A stretch of 32,341 bases of DNA, from the NCBI GenBank assembly GCA_030595715.1, contig JAUVCN010000023.1, positions 1 to 32,341 on the forward strand, given 5' to 3'. Source of the DNA: Thermoplasmatales archaeon. Lineage in GTDB: Archaea > Thermoplasmatota > Penumbrarchaeia > Penumbrarchaeales > Penumbrarchaeaceae. A model generated the notes under the pieces. It had not been told where the DNA came from. It saw nothing but the letters and a program-made list of their open reading frames with translations, and searched no databases. Below are positions 32,287-32,341 of this stretch, one piece after another. The position numbers and the translations under genes are program-made. Numbering within the stretch: position 1 is the stretch's first letter; each line of letters starts with the position of its first letter.

Positions 32287-32341
32287 TACAATTCTCCCTT
32301 CACCTTAGTATAGGGTTCTTCTCTTAGCCATTCTTTCCGTT
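32286..32341 (-). CDS. C-terminal tail of an upstream gene (partial)
   Basis: The last 17 codons of a minus-strand gene entering from the right edge, reading RKEWLREEPYTKVKGEL before TAA at 32286-32288. The stop overlaps the next start as TAATG, the usual tight operon joint. By place this could be hsdS or hsdM, but the tail is too short to identify. Confidence 0.5.
   Translation of the reverse strand, partial: RKEWLREEPYTKVKGEL

Overview
The window looks like a piece of an archaeal chromosome. It has an archaeal-type triosephosphate isomerase (225 residues), a long type-2 isoleucyl-tRNA synthetase, a B3/B4-domain protein, large cell-surface proteins with one C-terminal membrane anchor, and TATA boxes about 25 bp before starts, several of them leaderless. 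A euryarchaeal, Thermoplasmatota-like lineage would fit, but that placement is inference. No rRNA, tRNA or CRISPR array was found.

Layout. 1-2,320 is AT-rich accessory DNA: a partial membrane gene, a RelE-type toxin with its ribbon-helix-helix antitoxin and a tandem operator, a four-helix membrane protein, three diverged copies of a 28-bp sequence, and an ATP-cone protein whose C-terminal half looks like an AbrB DNA-binding domain and whose promoter carries a perfect palindrome. It is divergent from nadA (2,522-3,430). A 990-residue beta-helix surface protein follows. 6,573-13,989 is a minus-strand block: fbp-fba-tpiA-purF (gluconeogenesis and purine entry), then a ParA ATPase overlapping a coiled-coil/TPR partner, then a UbiA prenyltransferase. 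14,352-15,429 holds a B3/B4 protein and RNase HI on the plus strand, followed by a strong hairpin with a kink-turn-like loop. 15,637-22,019 is another minus-strand run: ileS, a DUF4190-like protein, a SHOCT protein, and a membrane protein with an extracellular repeat region and a cytoplasmic J domain. An OsmC protein and TrmO follow.

From about 23,060 the DNA becomes AT-rich again. It holds a broken small membrane ORF, a seven-blade FG-GAP surface protein with a small acidic membrane protein, a long gene-free stretch, and a type I restriction operon read leftwards (unknown tail, DUF6155-like protein, winged-helix protein, hsdR, and a divergent membrane protein resembling the A/V-ATPase proteolipid without its essential carboxylate).

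The most interesting candidates are: the ATP-cone/AbrB regulator next to nadA; the ParA partner that begins with a ParB-like activating peptide but has no ParB body; the trans-membrane J protein; the carboxylate-less proteolipid homologue beside hsdR; and the perfect inverted repeat that brackets the TATA box of the OsmC gene. All functional statements come from reading sequence; no database search was run.
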